Assembly (NCBI GenBank): GCA_964507195.1
Contig: CAZDPA010000001.1
Span: forward strand, 1 to 64,000
DNA length: 64,000 nucleotides
Reading direction: 5' to 3'
Origin: Solimonas sp964507195
Lineage (GTDB): Bacteria; Pseudomonadota; Gammaproteobacteria; Nevskiales; Nevskiaceae
Shown: positions 44,196-52,515 of the stretch, piece after piece
Layout of the letters: each line of letters opens with the position of its first letter
Numbering within the stretch: the stretch's first letter is position 1
The notes under the pieces: model-generated
What the model was told of the DNA's origin: nothing
The model's input: the letters and a program-made list of their open reading frames with translations, nothing else
Database searches by the model: none
Program-made: the position numbers and the translations under genes

Positions 44196-45344
44196 CTAGA
44201 AGCCGTACTGGCGCGCGGCGAGGTCCAACATGATCTCAGCGGAGCCGCCGCCGATAGCCTGGACCTTGGTTTCCCTGTAGAGGCGCTCCACCGGGTTATC
44301 GCGCATGAAGCCATGTCCACCCAGGATCTGCATCGCTTCGTTGGCGCAGAACTCAAAGGTTTCGGATCCTTTCACCTTCATCAGCGCCGTTTCAGCAACC
44401 GGGTGGTACTCCCCCTTGGCGGCAACCGCAGATACGGTGTAGATCATTGTCTCCAGACTGGTGATTTCCAACATCATGCGAGACAGCTTGTGTCGGATCA
44501 CCTGATGGTCGGCGAGGCGCTTGCCGAACGTTGTTCGATGCTGGGCGTAGTTCCGTGCGTATTCGTAGCAAATCTTGCTGTATCCGAGGCAACTGGCCGC
44601 CAGGAGAGTTCGCTCCCCGTTGAAGTTGCGCATGATGTATGGAAAGCCCTTGTTCTCTGGGCCGATCCGGTTAGCCACCGGGACGCGGCAGTTCTCGAAG
44701 TAAAGCGTGGCCGTATCGGAGCACCACCAGCCCATCTTCTTCAGTGACGTACGTGAGAACCCTTCGGTGTCGGTCGGGATGACCAGAAGCGAGATGCCGC
44801 CCATACCTTCGCCACCCGTGCGCACCGCAGTCGTGATGTAGTCGGCGCGCATGCCGCTGGTGATGAAGGTCTTGCTGCCGTTGACGATGTAGTGGTCGCC
44901 GTCCCGCACGGCTCGAGTCTTGAGCTGGGCAACATCGGATCCACCACTTGGCTCTGTGATCGCCAAGGCAATGACCTTCTCCGCTTTCAGTACGGCAGGG
45001 GCGATCTGCGCCTTGATCTCTTCGTTGCCACCGGCCAACACGGGGTGCAACGCGATGCCGTGGGTGAGGATGCCGGCCGGAATTCCGCCGGCCCCGCATC
45101 GAGCAAGTTCCTCATTGAAGATGAGTCCGAAGAAGGGATCCGCGGGCTCAATGCCACCATATTGTTCCGGAAACCCGAGCTGAAACAGGCCAGCATCTAC
45201 GAGCTTCTTGGGGAGCTCATGCGGGAACTCTGCCGCTTCCTCCCATTTAGCCACGTAGGGGGTGATCTCCTTTTCGACAAAGCTGCGCACTTGATCGCGA
45301 AACGTGTTGTGCTCGTGGGTCAGTCCTGGCCACTGAAAGTTCAT
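44196..45344 (-). CDS. Acyl-CoA dehydrogenase, isovaleryl/citronellyl-CoA type
   Basis: A 382-residue enzyme: AITEPSGGSDVAQLKT, NGSKTFITSGMRADY, GWWCSDTATLYFENCRVP and a QILGGHGFMRDNP end. Glu244 in FNGERTLLAA occupies the isovaleryl/long-chain-type catalytic site, and the C-terminal position is Gly (IGGGSAEIM). This pattern fits isovaleryl-CoA or citronellyl-CoA (AtuD-like) dehydrogenation to the 3-methyl-enoyl-CoA that the carboxylase next to it uses. It precedes the ferredoxin oxidoreductase by 12 bases. Confidence 0.92.
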   Translation of the reverse strand: MNFQWPGLTHEHNTFRDQVRSFVEKEITPYVAKWEEAAEFPHELPKKLVDAGLFQLGFPEQYGGIEPADPFFGLIFNEELARCGAGGIPAGILTHGIALHPVLAGGNEEIKAQIAPAVLKAEKVIALAITEPSGGSDVAQLKTRAVRDGDHYIVNGSKTFITSGMRADYITTAVRTGGEGMGGISLLVIPTDTEGFSRTSLKKMGWWCSDTATLYFENCRVPVANRIGPENKGFPYIMRNFNGERTLLAASCLGYSKICYEYARNYAQHRTTFGKRLADHQVIRHKLSRMMLEITSLETMIYTVSAVAAKGEYHPVAETALMKVKGSETFEFCANEAMQILGGHGFMRDNPVERLYRETKVQAIGGGSAEIMLDLAARQYGF

Positions 45345-45402
45345 TGAATGCTCGCTCGATAAGGTCGGATGGGGTATGGCGGTCAAAATGGGCGCGTACG
45401 GA

Positions 45403-47211
45403 TTACACGCGCCACATTCGTTGCAGTGTTCCTGAGTCCAGCAGTTCGACCGGGAGGTCGACCTTGATCGCCCGGAGATACTCACCAAGGCTCTTCGCCT
45501 GAGCATCCATTCGGGTCGATGCGGCAACGCCCTCGCCGAGAAGGCCTTTGAGCACAAAGTTGATCGACCTGAGGTTGGGCAACAAGTGCCTCTGGACGTC
45601 GTACTCGCGAGCTTCCGGGATCAGCGAGCGGAGTTTCTCAACCGTCAGGTTGTGCTCGAGCCACGCATACGCTGCATCGGAGCGCGCCCAGATCCCAAGA
45701 TTCGCATTGCCACCTTTATCTCCCGAGCGTGCTCCATAGACCCGGCCCAGTGCCTCCCTGCGCGTCTTTCCCGTGGGGCTGGGCGGCATTACTGGATGAA
45801 CCGGTGCGATTGCCGCTGCGCCTGCATCTGCATCTGCATCTGCTGGTGTGTACGTGATCTCGGTGGATACCCCATTGAGGTGAACTTGCTGCGTCACCAA
45901 TTCGACGGGAATCAAGGTTGGCCAGCAGACCCCATACGACTGTGTTGTGGTGGACAGGTTGTACAGACCGGGGTAACTGCATAGAGCAATTTCGGTGTTC
46001 TTCCTAAAGAACTCGCCGCCGGCTAAATTCGCATCGGCATCCTTGACCACAATGCGCAAGGTGCTTGTGTGCTCTTCATTGTTAACCGGGTCGGTCGTAT
46101 TGCCGCGTATCAATTCGGTTTTGACCTCGGAAAAGCTGTCTTTGCCTTTCGGGAACAGACGCCACAGACCCTTGAGGTACAGCTCCGCCTTCTCCTCGAT
46201 GTCCAAGCCAGTGATTGCCATGCTGGTGACGGTGCGAGTGCCGCCGACATAGTTCATTGAGACCTTCAGGGTCTTTGGTGGTGGCTCACCACGGATGCCC
46301 GAGAGTTGCACGCGATTTGGGGCAATCTGCTTGATCTTGATGGTGTCGAACCGAGCAACAGCGTCCGGATTCAGGTATGCCGGAGGGCCGATCTCATAGA
46401 GCAACTGGGCTGTGACCGTCCCGACGGACACCAGGCCGCCGTGGCCCTCGTGCTTAGTGATGACGCTGGAGCCATCTGATGCGATCTCGGCGAGCGGGTA
46501 TCCGGGATATTCAAGACCCGGGACTTCCTGGAAGAAGCTGTAGTTGCCACCCGTAGCCTGAGCACCGCACTCGATGACGTGGCCAGCGACGATTGCGCCG
46601 GCAATCTGGTCATAATCCTCGCGGGCCCATCCATGCCACCACGCTGCCGGACCGGCGACGATTGCGGCGTCGGTTGTCCGTCCTGTGATCACGATGTCAG
46701 CGCCGCGGTTCAGGGCATCAACAATGCCCCAGCCGCCGATATACGCATTGGCGGTGATCGCCTGGCGAGCCCCCAGTGCTTCGCCGGTATCAATGTTCCT
46801 GAAGTCATGGCCGGCCGCTCTCAACTCGTCCAGGCGTGGCATCAGGTTATCGCCGTCTATCCAGGCGATGTTGACCTTGATACCCAGCCTGTCTGCAACT
46901 TTCTGAACCGCTTCGGCACAACCCCGAGGATTGAGGCCCCCGGCGTTGGCAACGACCTTGATCCCTCTTTCCAAGCAGGTCTGCATGACCTGATCCATCT
47001 GCTTCACGAAGGTCTTCGCATAACCACCGTCAAGGTCCTTGTTTCTGTCCTTTGCCAGAATCAGCATCGTAAGTTCGGCGAGCCAGTCTCCCGTCAATAC
47101 GTCGATTTGGCCGCCATCCACCATCTCTCGCGCCGCCACGAGGCGATCGCCGTAGTAGCCGGAACAGTTGGCGATTCGAACGGGTCTTTTCATCTCAATT
47201 GGTTCTTTCAT
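45403..47211 (-). CDS. atuA: AtuA-like protein (DUF1446)
   Basis: A 602-residue protein of the AtuA family named from acyclic terpene utilisation. The N-terminal part (IANCSGYYGDR; GGLNPRGCAE; GGWGIVDAL; ADIVITGRTTDAA; IECGAQATGGNY) is DUF1446; the C-terminal 110 residues, after a Asp/Ala linker, form the small ferredoxin-fold AtuA-like domain (RSGDKGGNANLGIWAR). Its biochemical activity is not established; it is always near carboxylases of the methylcrotonyl/geranyl-CoA type. It overlaps the carboxylase alpha gene by 4 bases and is coupled to it. Confidence 0.9.
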   Translation of the reverse strand: MKEPIEMKRPVRIANCSGYYGDRLVAAREMVDGGQIDVLTGDWLAELTMLILAKDRNKDLDGGYAKTFVKQMDQVMQTCLERGIKVVANAGGLNPRGCAEAVQKVADRLGIKVNIAWIDGDNLMPRLDELRAAGHDFRNIDTGEALGARQAITANAYIGGWGIVDALNRGADIVITGRTTDAAIVAGPAAWWHGWAREDYDQIAGAIVAGHVIECGAQATGGNYSFFQEVPGLEYPGYPLAEIASDGSSVITKHEGHGGLVSVGTVTAQLLYEIGPPAYLNPDAVARFDTIKIKQIAPNRVQLSGIRGEPPPKTLKVSMNYVGGTRTVTSMAITGLDIEEKAELYLKGLWRLFPKGKDSFSEVKTELIRGNTTDPVNNEEHTSTLRIVVKDADANLAGGEFFRKNTEIALCSYPGLYNLSTTTQSYGVCWPTLIPVELVTQQVHLNGVSTEITYTPADADADAGAAAIAPVHPVMPPSPTGKTRREALGRVYGARSGDKGGNANLGIWARSDAAYAWLEHNLTVEKLRSLIPEAREYDVQRHLLPNLRSINFVLKGLLGEGVAASTRMDAQAKSLGEYLRAIKVDLPVELLDSGTLQRMWRV

Positions 47212-49199
47212 GTTGCAGATTCTTCGATCACGATCAGTACGGCTCCGCTGCCAATCTGATCTCCCTTTTGGACGCGGACTTCACTGACCACCCCGGCGCC
47301 TGGAGCAACGATGCTGTGCTCCATCTTCATCGCCTCCATAATCGCGAGCAGTTGTCCGGCGACGACCTTCTGGCCAACCACAACTTCTACGGCAATGACC
47401 TTGCCGGGCATCGGCGCGCTGAGCCCGCCGGCCACATCCTCGATTTCGGTGCCGTCCTTGAAGCGCGGGATCAAGGTCAACGCGATATCTCCGCGCGGAC
47501 CGTGCATCCACCACTGGCGACCATGGCAGTGCACGGTGGTGCGCTCTTGTCTGCCGTCAATCTCGAAGATGAGCGCATGACCATCGATGGACATCACGCG
47601 CGCGATCGATGTCCGATCGAGAACGTTGAACTCAAAGGTGCCGTCCCGTTGACTGCGGTACTCGGTAAGTACCTCTTGCTCTCCGTAGCTGAACTTCAAA
47701 CGCTGCGGAGGCAGGCGCCCGATACGAAAACCACTCGGCAGAGATGTAAGAACTCGGGCCTCGGAACGATTGTTTTTCTGAGAGAACAGTGCGGCTGCGA
47801 TAGCGGCTTGACGCAACGCCGCAGCATCCGCGGTGCGCCCACGAGGCGGATTAACGTCAGCGATGAAAGACGTTGTGGTGTCGCCGGCCAGAAAGCGTGG
47901 ATGACGCAGCGTCGCCACCAGGAAATCACGGTTGGTGGTCACGCCTTGAATGCGCATTCGCTCTAGAACCAGAGCCAGACTGAGCGCGGCTTCACTGCGT
48001 GTTTGTCCATGCACGATGATCTTTGCCATCATCGGATCGAATTCGACACCGATTCTGCTGCCCCGCTCGACGCCACTGTCGTAGCGAGCTGGCGGGCTGG
48101 GCGGCAGCTCCCAGGCCAGCAATTCGCCGATAGCGGGCAGAAAGTCGTTCTGGGGGTCTTCAGCATAAATGCGCGCTTCAACGGCATGGCCCGTGATCGT
48201 CAGGCTCTCCTGCGTGAAGGACAGGGGCTCGCCTTGCGCGACTCGAATCTGTTCGCGAACCAGATCGATGCCGGTGATTGCCTCTGTCACCGGGTGTTCA
48301 ACCTGCAAGCGCGTGTTGATCTCAAGGAAGAAGAACTCGCCGTTCTTGTCGAGCAGAAACTCGACCGTCCCAGCGTTGTCGTAAGCGATCGCCCTGACCG
48401 CCTTGACCGCGGCCTCACCCATTTTCTTGCGCAGCGACGCATCAACCGCAGAAGACGGCGCTTCTTCGATGACTTTCTGATGGCGGCGCTGAATGGAGCA
48501 CTCTCGCTCAAAGCAGTAGACCAGGCTGCCGTGCTTATCGCCGATCACCTGGATTTCGACATGCCGCGCGCCTTCGACATACCGCTCGAGGAAAACGGTC
48601 GGATCCCCGAAAGCCGAGCCCGCCTCACGCCTGGCTCCAGCAACCGCCGCCGCCAGCTCGGACTTTTCGCGCACGATGCGCATGCCCTTGCCACCACCGC
48701 CGGCCGCCGCCTTGACGAGAGCGGGGAAGCCGACCTTGTCGGCCGCCGTATCGAGATCCGAGTGCTCATCGAGCTCAACCGAGTGAAGCACGGGGACCGA
48801 GATCGTCTGCATCAGGTTTTTGGCGGCAAGCTTGTCGCCCATGGCTGCAATCGCATCCGGTGGCGGGCCCACCCAAACCAAGCCGGCTTCAATCACTGCT
48901 TTGGCGAAATGCGCACGCTCGGAAAGAAAGCCGTAGCCAGGATGAATCGCGTCCGCGCCTGCCGCCTTGGCAGCAGCGAGCACCTTCGCAACATCGAGAT
49001 AGGTTTCGCCGGCCGTTCGACCGTTGAGCGACCATGCCTCGTCTGCATCGCGCACGAACGGCTCGTTGGCATCGCCGTCGGCGTAAACAGCGACGGTCTG
49101 AATTCCCATCGTTGCGGCAGTGCGCATGACGCGACGTGCGATTTCGCCACGGTTGGCGATCAGTAGTCTTCGGATAGTGCGGGTTTCGATCGTGCTCAT
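47208..49199 (-). CDS. Acyl-CoA carboxylase alpha subunit (biotin carboxylase/biotin carrier), methylcrotonyl- or geranyl-CoA type
   Basis: A 663-residue protein with the biotin carboxylase ATP-grasp domains (LIANRGEIARRVMRTA; HPGYGFLSER; GGGGKGMRIV; FLEINTRLQVEHPVTE) and a C-terminal biotinyl domain in which Lys625 (EAMKMEHS) is the biotin site. It carboxylates biotin with bicarbonate and ATP, and its partner moves CO2 to a 3-methyl-enoyl-CoA. It is 4 bases from the beta gene. Whether the substrate is 3-methylcrotonyl-CoA or geranyl-CoA cannot be read from this subunit. Confidence 0.92.
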   Translation of the reverse strand: MSTIETRTIRRLLIANRGEIARRVMRTAATMGIQTVAVYADGDANEPFVRDADEAWSLNGRTAGETYLDVAKVLAAAKAAGADAIHPGYGFLSERAHFAKAVIEAGLVWVGPPPDAIAAMGDKLAAKNLMQTISVPVLHSVELDEHSDLDTAADKVGFPALVKAAAGGGGKGMRIVREKSELAAAVAGARREAGSAFGDPTVFLERYVEGARHVEIQVIGDKHGSLVYCFERECSIQRRHQKVIEEAPSSAVDASLRKKMGEAAVKAVRAIAYDNAGTVEFLLDKNGEFFFLEINTRLQVEHPVTEAITGIDLVREQIRVAQGEPLSFTQESLTITGHAVEARIYAEDPQNDFLPAIGELLAWELPPSPPARYDSGVERGSRIGVEFDPMMAKIIVHGQTRSEAALSLALVLERMRIQGVTTNRDFLVATLRHPRFLAGDTTTSFIADVNPPRGRTADAAALRQAAIAAALFSQKNNRSEARVLTSLPSGFRIGRLPPQRLKFSYGEQEVLTEYRSQRDGTFEFNVLDRTSIARVMSIDGHALIFEIDGRQERTTVHCHGRQWWMHGPRGDIALTLIPRFKDGTEIEDVAGGLSAPMPGKVIAVEVVVGQKVVAGQLLAIMEAMKMEHSIVAPGAGVVSEVRVQKGDQIGSGAVLIVIEESAT

Positions 49200-49203
49200 G
49201 GTC

Positions 49204-50838
49204 TTAGAACCGGAATACGCCGTAGTTGTCAGTGCCTTTCACCGGAGCTGAGTGGCAAGCTGACAGCGCCATACCCAACGCATCGCGCGTGTCGCGCGGA
49301 TCGATGATGCCGTCGTCTTTCATGCGTCCAGTCGCATACTTGGCGAGCGAGGTGTACTCCTGGAATGCCTCGGTATCCGCCACGATCTTGGCCTCTGCGG
49401 TCTCGTCTATGGGTGTCCCGGCCCGCTGCGCCTGACCACGACGAACGATCGACATCACACCGGCAATCTGCTTCGGTCCCATCACGGCGATCTTCGCGGT
49501 CGGCCAGAGGAACAGGAACCGGGTGTCGAAGCTGCGACCGCTCATGCCGTAATTGCCGGCCCCGTAGCTGGCGCCAATGACTACTGAGATGTGCGGTACC
49601 GTGGAGTTCGATACCGCATTGATCATCTGGCTGCCCTTCTTGACGATCCCGGCTTCCTCGTACTGCTTGCCGACCATGTAGCCCGTGATGTTGTGCAGGT
49701 ACAGCAGCGGGATATTCCGGGCGTTGCATAGCGAGATGAACTGCGTGGACTTCTCCGCCGTTTCCGGGAAGATCGGGCCGTTGTTGCCGAGGATGCCCAC
49801 CCCGAATCCGTGAATGTGCGCCCACCCGCAGACCATCGTCGGGCTGTAGACCGGCTTGAACTCTTCGAACTCACTTCCGTCGACAATGCGCGCAATCACC
49901 TCGCGGATATCGATCGCGGCCTTCAAGTCCTTCGGCACGATCCCCAGCAGTTCGTCGTTGTCGTATATCGGCGCCTTGACCGGCTGAGTCGGCCCATAGC
50001 CCGCCTTGTTCCAGTTAAGGTGCTTGATGACGTCGCGTGCCATGCCGAGACCTTCTGTCTCGTTTTCTGCGAGGTAATCGCAGAGGCCACTCTTGGTGGC
50101 GTGCATGGTGGCCCCGCCGAGTTCCTCGGCGTTGGCGACCTCTCCGGTTGCAACCTTCAACAGCGGCGGGCCCGCTAGAAACACCTGAGCGGCGCCCTTG
50201 ATGAAGATGTTGTACTCGGAGAGACCCGGCATATAGGCGCCGCCGGCCGTCGAGCTGCCGCAGACCACCGAAACCGTCGGGATGCCGAGCTTCGACAGTT
50301 CGGTGATGGCGTAGAAGATATTCCCGGATTCTCCGAAATGACTGAGCTCAGCCTTGAGGAGGTAGTCCGGGTCGATGCCTTCAGCTCCGCGTCGCAGATC
50401 TCCGCCAGAGGACTCAATGATTTGTACGTACGGCAGCCGGTTCTGGCGCGCGACCTTGAGGCTGTGCAGGATCTTTGCCATGGACATTGGAGTCATGGCG
50501 CCGCCCATATCCGTTGGGTCGTTGGCAAAGATCACGCATTCGGTACCTGCGATGACGCCGATACCCAGGAGTGAACCCGCGCCGTCCTTGTAGTGCGTGA
50601 GATGCCCGGCCAACGGGCTGATTTCCATGAACGGGCTGTCTGCGTCCAGCAGCAGCGCGACGCGCTCGCGCATCGTCAGCTTCCCCGCGGCGGTATGCCG
50701 TGCGATGGCCTTCTCACCGCCTCCAAGTGCGGCCTTGTCGGTTAGCGCATTGACATCAGCAAGCATGTCGAGCATGTCAGCGCGATTCTGTCGGTAAGAC
50801 GCAGAACGAACGTCCAGACGTGATGCCAGTATCGGCAT
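49204..50838 (-). CDS. Acyl-CoA carboxylase beta subunit (carboxyltransferase)
   Basis: A 544-residue carboxyltransferase: HTAAGKLTMRERVALLLD, GGAMTPMSMAKILHSLKVA, IESSGGDLRRG, CGSSTAGGAYMPGL (CoA-binding oxyanion region) and a C-terminal GAGNYGMSGRSFDTRF/FLWPTAKIAVMGP region. It transfers CO2 from biotin to the gamma carbon of a 3-methyl-enoyl-CoA, as in MccB/LiuB or GccB/AtuC. The two enzymes differ at an acyl-pocket residue I could not place by eye; the pathway context favours 3-methylcrotonyl-CoA. It is second in the operon after the permease. Confidence 0.92.
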   Translation of the reverse strand: MPILASRLDVRSASYRQNRADMLDMLADVNALTDKAALGGGEKAIARHTAAGKLTMRERVALLLDADSPFMEISPLAGHLTHYKDGAGSLLGIGVIAGTECVIFANDPTDMGGAMTPMSMAKILHSLKVARQNRLPYVQIIESSGGDLRRGAEGIDPDYLLKAELSHFGESGNIFYAITELSKLGIPTVSVVCGSSTAGGAYMPGLSEYNIFIKGAAQVFLAGPPLLKVATGEVANAEELGGATMHATKSGLCDYLAENETEGLGMARDVIKHLNWNKAGYGPTQPVKAPIYDNDELLGIVPKDLKAAIDIREVIARIVDGSEFEEFKPVYSPTMVCGWAHIHGFGVGILGNNGPIFPETAEKSTQFISLCNARNIPLLYLHNITGYMVGKQYEEAGIVKKGSQMINAVSNSTVPHISVVIGASYGAGNYGMSGRSFDTRFLFLWPTAKIAVMGPKQIAGVMSIVRRGQAQRAGTPIDETAEAKIVADTEAFQEYTSLAKYATGRMKDDGIIDPRDTRDALGMALSACHSAPVKGTDNYGVFRF

Positions 50839-50902
50839 GGTGCTTTACCTTTCGAAGGATGGAAGAGGGTGAGGACAGCGCCCGAAGGGGTATGGCCGCG
50901 GA

Positions 50903-52036
50903 TCAGTTCAAAGCCTCAGGCATCGAGTGAATCCCAGGGCGGCGTCTGAAAAGCCTGTAGAGCCCGACCGTGACCAGCGGGACAATGAAAGTGGCGAAGA
51001 CAGCGATTGCCAGTAGCCGGTACCCGCTGGCGATCAGTGCGACGAGACCGAAGCGGGTTGCGAGGAACATGCAAAGCGCCAATACGGCAAGAGAAATTGC
51101 TACGCGCCATTGCAGCGTCAGTTCGCCTGACACGACGGACGCCACTCTCTGATTGAGCGAGTGGATGATGCCTGTGCTGCTTTCCAGCAGTGCCGAAAGG
51201 ATCATCACCTGGAACAAGGTGTGGAAGACGGGATGCCCGAGCTTCGAAAGGAGATTGTCTGAGGGCAGTTCGCTGTCTTGGAGCTCCGGGAAACTCGCCA
51301 TGCAAATGAAGAACAGGATTGCAGGTGCCATGGCCAATGGGCCCGCTAACAAGCCGGCAACAACCGCGTCCCTGTCGCTGCGCATATGCCTGATGACGGG
51401 CAAGATGAGTACGGCGCCCATCAGGTTGTAGCTCGCATATGAAAGCCCGCCCATAGCCCAGCCAGAAACAATATCTGACTGTGAAAATCGCTCGGCGATG
51501 CGATCTCCAAAGCTGGTGAATGCCAGAACAAAAAAGAGGAGGTAGACGCCGTACAGCAGGAACGAAACGTATTTGAAAAGGGCCTCGACTGATGCGTCGC
51601 CGAACGCGACAAATGCCGTGACTGACACCAGCAGTCCAATCGTTCCGACGATATGTGGCCAGCCAAACACGGTGTTGGCGATTGCCCCCGAAGCGGCGCC
51701 GAAGGCCGCCAGAGCAATGATTGCGCAAAGTAGAAAGGCACCTTCGAACGCAAACCAGAAAGGGCCGAGAAGTTGCTTGAAGAAGTCTCGGTAGTTGAAG
51801 CTCTGAGTAACACGTCCGAAGAGGAAAGTCAGAGCACAAATCAGGCTCCACACGGACGCGGCGAGAAGCATTGCGAAGAGCCCACCCCATGCGCCACCCG
51901 GCATGAAGAACTCTGCAAGCTCCCGCCCAGTGGCGTACCCGCCGCCAATCACCATCGCCTTGAATGCCAAGCCTGGCAGCAGCAACCTGCGGAACCAGTC
52001 GCTTCCTGCGGGAGTAGATAACGCGGTTGTCGACAC
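50903..52036 (-). CDS. YkvI-like membrane permease
   Basis: A 377-residue protein with about 10 hydrophobic segments and a LeuT/APC-like look, including the conserved LAFKAMVIGGGYATGRELAEFF start. It resembles COG3949 (Bacillus YkvI), of unknown substrate. GTG at 52036 is the first usable start. Its position as first gene of the carboxylase operon, with a shared operator upstream, suggests it imports an amino acid or related acid used by the pathway. Alternative: an unrelated APC-superfamily carrier. Confidence 0.65.
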   Translation of the reverse strand: MSTTALSTPAGSDWFRRLLLPGLAFKAMVIGGGYATGRELAEFFMPGGAWGGLFAMLLAASVWSLICALTFLFGRVTQSFNYRDFFKQLLGPFWFAFEGAFLLCAIIALAAFGAASGAIANTVFGWPHIVGTIGLLVSVTAFVAFGDASVEALFKYVSFLLYGVYLLFFVLAFTSFGDRIAERFSQSDIVSGWAMGGLSYASYNLMGAVLILPVIRHMRSDRDAVVAGLLAGPLAMAPAILFFICMASFPELQDSELPSDNLLSKLGHPVFHTLFQVMILSALLESSTGIIHSLNQRVASVVSGELTLQWRVAISLAVLALCMFLATRFGLVALIASGYRLLAIAVFATFIVPLVTVGLYRLFRRRPGIHSMPEALN

Positions 52037-52218
52037 TGCGCTTACCGACCCATGCAGCGCAGTCGATGAATATCTGACCCATTGATGTCTGCAGACTCTG
52101 ACTCGACAGGGCGAGTTGTTCGCCAGTTGGCTTTGTACATACAGGTCTCCTTCGTTGTCCCCGCGCCTCTTGTGAGGTCATTTGGGCTGCGTGAAAACGC
52201 TTCCCGAGGGTGCGAGCA

Positions 52219-52248
52219 GAATACAAGTAGTATTGATTACTTGTAAAG
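52219..52248 (-). promoter_or_regulatory. Minus-strand promoter with island operator C (52224-52245), perfect copy
   Basis: On the minus strand TTTACA (52248-52243), 18 bases and TATTCT (52224-52219) enclose a perfect ACAAGTA-N8-TACTTGT. It should drive the permease-carboxylase-AtuA-dehydrogenase-oxidoreductase operon, with a leader of about 175 bases. Confidence 0.75.
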
Positions 52249-52311
52249 TTTGGAGCACACGTTGAAAATGTGTATCGCGCAAATGTCTGCCAGCGGTTGC
52301 GCCACATTCCA

Positions 52312-52341
52312 TGTACAAATAAGGTAACCTACTTGTATATG
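52312..52341 (+). promoter_or_regulatory. Plus-strand promoter with island operator D (52315-52336)
   Basis: ACAAATA-N8-TACTTGT (one mismatch) lies between TGTACA (52312-52317) and TATATG (52336-52341), 18 bases apart. It points towards the amidase. Confidence 0.65.
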
Positions 52342-52515
52342 AAAACGGCCTATTGCCGGTGTAGTTGCGCGGAAGATTTGGGGGAAGGCGCTCGCAAACC
52401 TTGCACCAAGCGCCATCAGCTGGGCGCTTTTCATTCTTTAATGCATTAAAGATGCTTTAGCGTTGCCGGGCCGGGCTCAGGGCGCTGCAGATATTTTCGG
52501 GAGGGACAAAGGTAA

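Larger units (their letters stand above)
52037..52515. other. 479-bp divergent control region with operators C and D
   Basis: It separates the permease-led minus-strand operon from the plus-strand amidase and holds two operator-promoter sites, described as separate entries. Between 52037 and 52200 and after 52342 no further gene or structure was recognised. Confidence 0.6.

Noticed and set aside
50916..52307. 463-residue ORF on the minus strand in another frame of the permease gene
   Set aside because: Arg/Cys/Pro-rich composition with no hydrophobic pattern; the permease frame has clear membrane segments.
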